DNA from: JAFGSG01 sp964626055
GTDB lineage: Bacteria; Spirochaetota; UBA4802; JAFGDQ01
Length of the DNA stretch: 64,000 bases
Direction: 5' to 3'
NCBI GenBank assembly: GCA_964626055.1
Contig: CAZVDF010000007.1
Span: 29,607 to 93,606 of the forward strand
Shown here: positions 62,587 through 64,000 of the stretch, in pieces
Layout: each line of letters opens with the position of its first letter
Numbering within the stretch: the stretch's first letter is position 1
Notes under the pieces: model-generated
The model's input: the letters and a program-made list of their open reading frames with translations, nothing else
What the model was told of the DNA's origin: nothing
The model's database searches: none
Position numbers and translations under genes: made by a program

Positions 62587-63430
62587 AAGTGAGTTTTGCC
62601 AGCATCTCGCTCGAAAAATTTCCTTCGGCGACGCAGGATACAGTGCCCGTCATTTTTACATGACCACTTGCGTCTATATCAATATCCAGGGAGCCCCCGG
62701 GCATAGCTACCCGCACACTGCCGTCGACCAGGCCCAGTTTATATGCAGCGCTCGCCGCGGCACAGCTTGAACTGCCGGATGCGAGCGTGTAGCCGGCGCC
62801 TCTTTCCCAGATCTCGATGGAAATATTACCCCTGTCCGTCACTTTTAAAAACTGAACATTTACCCTGTTAGGGAAAAGATCATTATTCTCAATAAGTGGC
62901 CCGATTTCCCTTGCGACATGTTCGGATATATCCTCAAGAGGGATTACACAGTGAGGATTGCCTATGGAAAGGCACGTAATTTTATATGAGATTCCTTTTA
63001 TGCTGAAAGTCTCATTTACCACTTCGCGTTCCTTTCCGCTGACAGGTATTTCGCTGCTTTTAAATGTTACTTTCCCCATATCTATCCTGATCAAAACCGG
63101 ATCATAACTCAATACCTCAATTGGAATCTGATCGACTATTGTATTTACGAAAAAATTTTTTTCTTTCACATAACCGGCATCAATTAAATACTTGGAAAAT
63201 ATCCTGAGACCGTTCCCGCTCTTTTCGGCTTCACTGCCGTCCGGATTATAAATATGCAGGTTTATTTTATCGCACATAAAAACAGGGCCAAGCAGTATGC
63301 CATCAGAACCCAATCCGAAATTTCTATGGCAGATCAATTTGATATTTTCTTCATTAAGTTTTATCTTTATTTTCTGCGGATCGAGTACAATATAATCATT
63401 TCCCAATGCGTGGTATTTATAGAAATGCAT
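62585..63430 (-). CDS. dapF: Diaminopimelate epimerase homologue with Ser in place of both catalytic Cys
   Basis: 281 aa, DapF fold: HALGNDYIVLD, CHRNFGLGSDGIL, NPHCVI and ERGAGYTLASGSSSCA. In characterised DapF the bases are two cysteines (C73 and C217 in E. coli). Here those positions are S71 (codon agc, in KSGNGLR) and S218 (codon tcc, in LASGSS); the second cysteine of the usual ACGxGAC (C223 here) is kept, as are H160 and E209. It may be an altered enzyme, a specialised subfamily or a non-catalytic paralogue. The stop codon comes from the family A repeat. Lysine context: lysA lies at 40930. Confidence 0.85.
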   Translation of the reverse strand: MHFYKYHALGNDYIVLDPQKIKIKLNEENIKLICHRNFGLGSDGILLGPVFMCDKINLHIYNPDGSEAEKSGNGLRIFSKYLIDAGYVKEKNFFVNTIVDQIPIEVLSYDPVLIRIDMGKVTFKSSEIPVSGKEREVVNETFSIKGISYKITCLSIGNPHCVIPLEDISEHVAREIGPLIENNDLFPNRVNVQFLKVTDRGNISIEIWERGAGYTLASGSSSCAAASAAYKLGLVDGSVRVAMPGGSLDIDIDASGHVKMTGTVSCVAEGNFSSEMLAKLT

Positions 63431-63444
63431 AAAAATAGTTCCGA

Positions 63445-63876
63445 TTATTCCTTATCAACATCATCGAAAAAATGTTCAGAAGATTTTGCTATTCCTTTCA
63501 ATCCCTCTTCAAGGTCGAAATCCGGTTTTTCATTGACTTTTTTATTCCTGGATTTAACCCCAAGGAACTCAATATTAAAATTTTCAACGAATTTATCTAT
63601 CTGCCTTTCTTCGTCAATAAATTTAACCGCAACCTCCCTGCCCTCAATTCTGATTATTTCGCCGGTAAGAATGACTTTTTTGTAATGGAATGGGAATTTA
63701 ATTTGAATGATATCGCCTTTTTCGAGTATCGAGGTTCGAAGAAAACACATGCCGCCTGCGCTGATGTTAATAACATCAGCTTTATTGATCCCATTACTAT
63801 TAATGATTTTGTACTCAATGGAAAAGTTATTAATCTTTAATCTGTCAAAATATCTTTTATCAGGCGTATTTCTCAT
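63445..63876 (-). CDS. PilZ-domain protein
   Basis: 143 aa. The PilZ N-terminal arginine motif appears as KRYFDRLKINN, and the second motif NISAGGMCF (N/DxSxxG) is intact, so c-di-GMP binding is expected. Further strands: IQIKFPFHYKKVILTGEIIR and VAVKFIDE. The C-terminal tail is acidic. Lies 14 bases upstream of the dapF homologue on the same strand. Confidence 0.82.
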   Translation of the reverse strand: MRNTPDKRYFDRLKINNFSIEYKIINSNGINKADVINISAGGMCFLRTSILEKGDIIQIKFPFHYKKVILTGEIIRIEGREVAVKFIDEERQIDKFVENFNIEFLGVKSRNKKVNEKPDFDLEEGLKGIAKSSEHFFDDVDKE

Positions 63877-63947
63877 CCGTCAGGTTCCTGTTACAAGTAT
63901 GCCGACCGGAAATCATATATTAAAATAAGTTTTAAATTACTCAAATT

Positions 63948-64000
63948 GACTGACTTTTATTACACTATTTCTTAATACTATCGATAGAATGATCAGATTA
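63948..64000. mobile_element. Family C inverted-repeat element, cut by window end
   Basis: Left terminus gactgacttt (63948-63957) and the landmark ctatcgatagaatgatca match the complete copy at 36623-36714 with a few substitutions; the right half lies beyond the window. Confidence 0.65.

Noticed and set aside
1..64000. CRISPR arrays, tRNA, rRNA, complete insertion sequences or prophage
   Set aside because: No regularly spaced repeats, cloverleaf genes, transposase or phage structural genes were seen; the repeats present are dispersed inverted-repeat elements.

Overview
This 64 kb window comes from an AT-rich, Gram-negative-type, motile bacterium. The best guess is a spirochaete (Spirochaetota, Leptospira-like). 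The basis is a mitochondrial/spirochaete-type EF-G (GISAHIDSGKTT), MotAB stator genes, a membrane-anchored PilZ-like protein beside the motor genes, a bactofilin, heptose (HldD) and outer-membrane export genes, and several unrecognised lipoprotein and small-protein genes. The assignment is an inference from protein families, not from rRNA, which is absent here.

Layout. 1-13097 (all minus strand) looks like an accessory catabolic region: a branched-chain amino-acid-type ABC transporter (LivF, LivG, LivM, LivH and two paralogous binding proteins, one cut by the window edge), a ferredoxin-nitroreductase fusion, an IscU/NifU-like protein beside a SufS-like cysteine desulfurase, a single-chain Mop-type molybdenum aldehyde oxidoreductase and a zinc alcohol dehydrogenase. 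A divergent AraC-family regulator (13567-14457) probably controls part of it. 14476-23.3k holds dCMP deaminase, a SpeD-like protein, a TPR lipoprotein with MotA/MotB, MtaB, a CDP-alcohol phosphatidyltransferase, UDP-xylose synthase and a YdcF-like protein. 24.5-30.7k is a five-gene envelope export operon (ATPase, two FtsX permeases, LolA-like carrier, outer-membrane beta-barrel). 30.8-39.8k holds a CPBP protease, Smr, cupin, DRTGG, CBS-kinase, MutS2, EF-G and a P-loop ATPase.

40.3-42.7k is a gene-poor repeat nest around lysA. It is followed by tandem aminotransferases, HDOD/CheD, an acyltransferase with HldD, two unknown envelope genes, ParA-ParB, and a yaaR-holB-ricT-metG block whose order resembles that of Firmicutes, with a bactofilin. 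The last 5 kb holds a hidden 50-codon gene with its own consensus promoter and terminator, three unrecognised genes, a DapF homologue with both catalytic cysteines replaced by serine, and a PilZ protein.

The most unusual content is a set of short dispersed inverted-repeat elements in at least three families (A, B, C). Families A and B have different outer termini but seem to share a central hairpin core; one copy supplies the stop codon of dapF. No transposase, CRISPR array, tRNA or rRNA was found.
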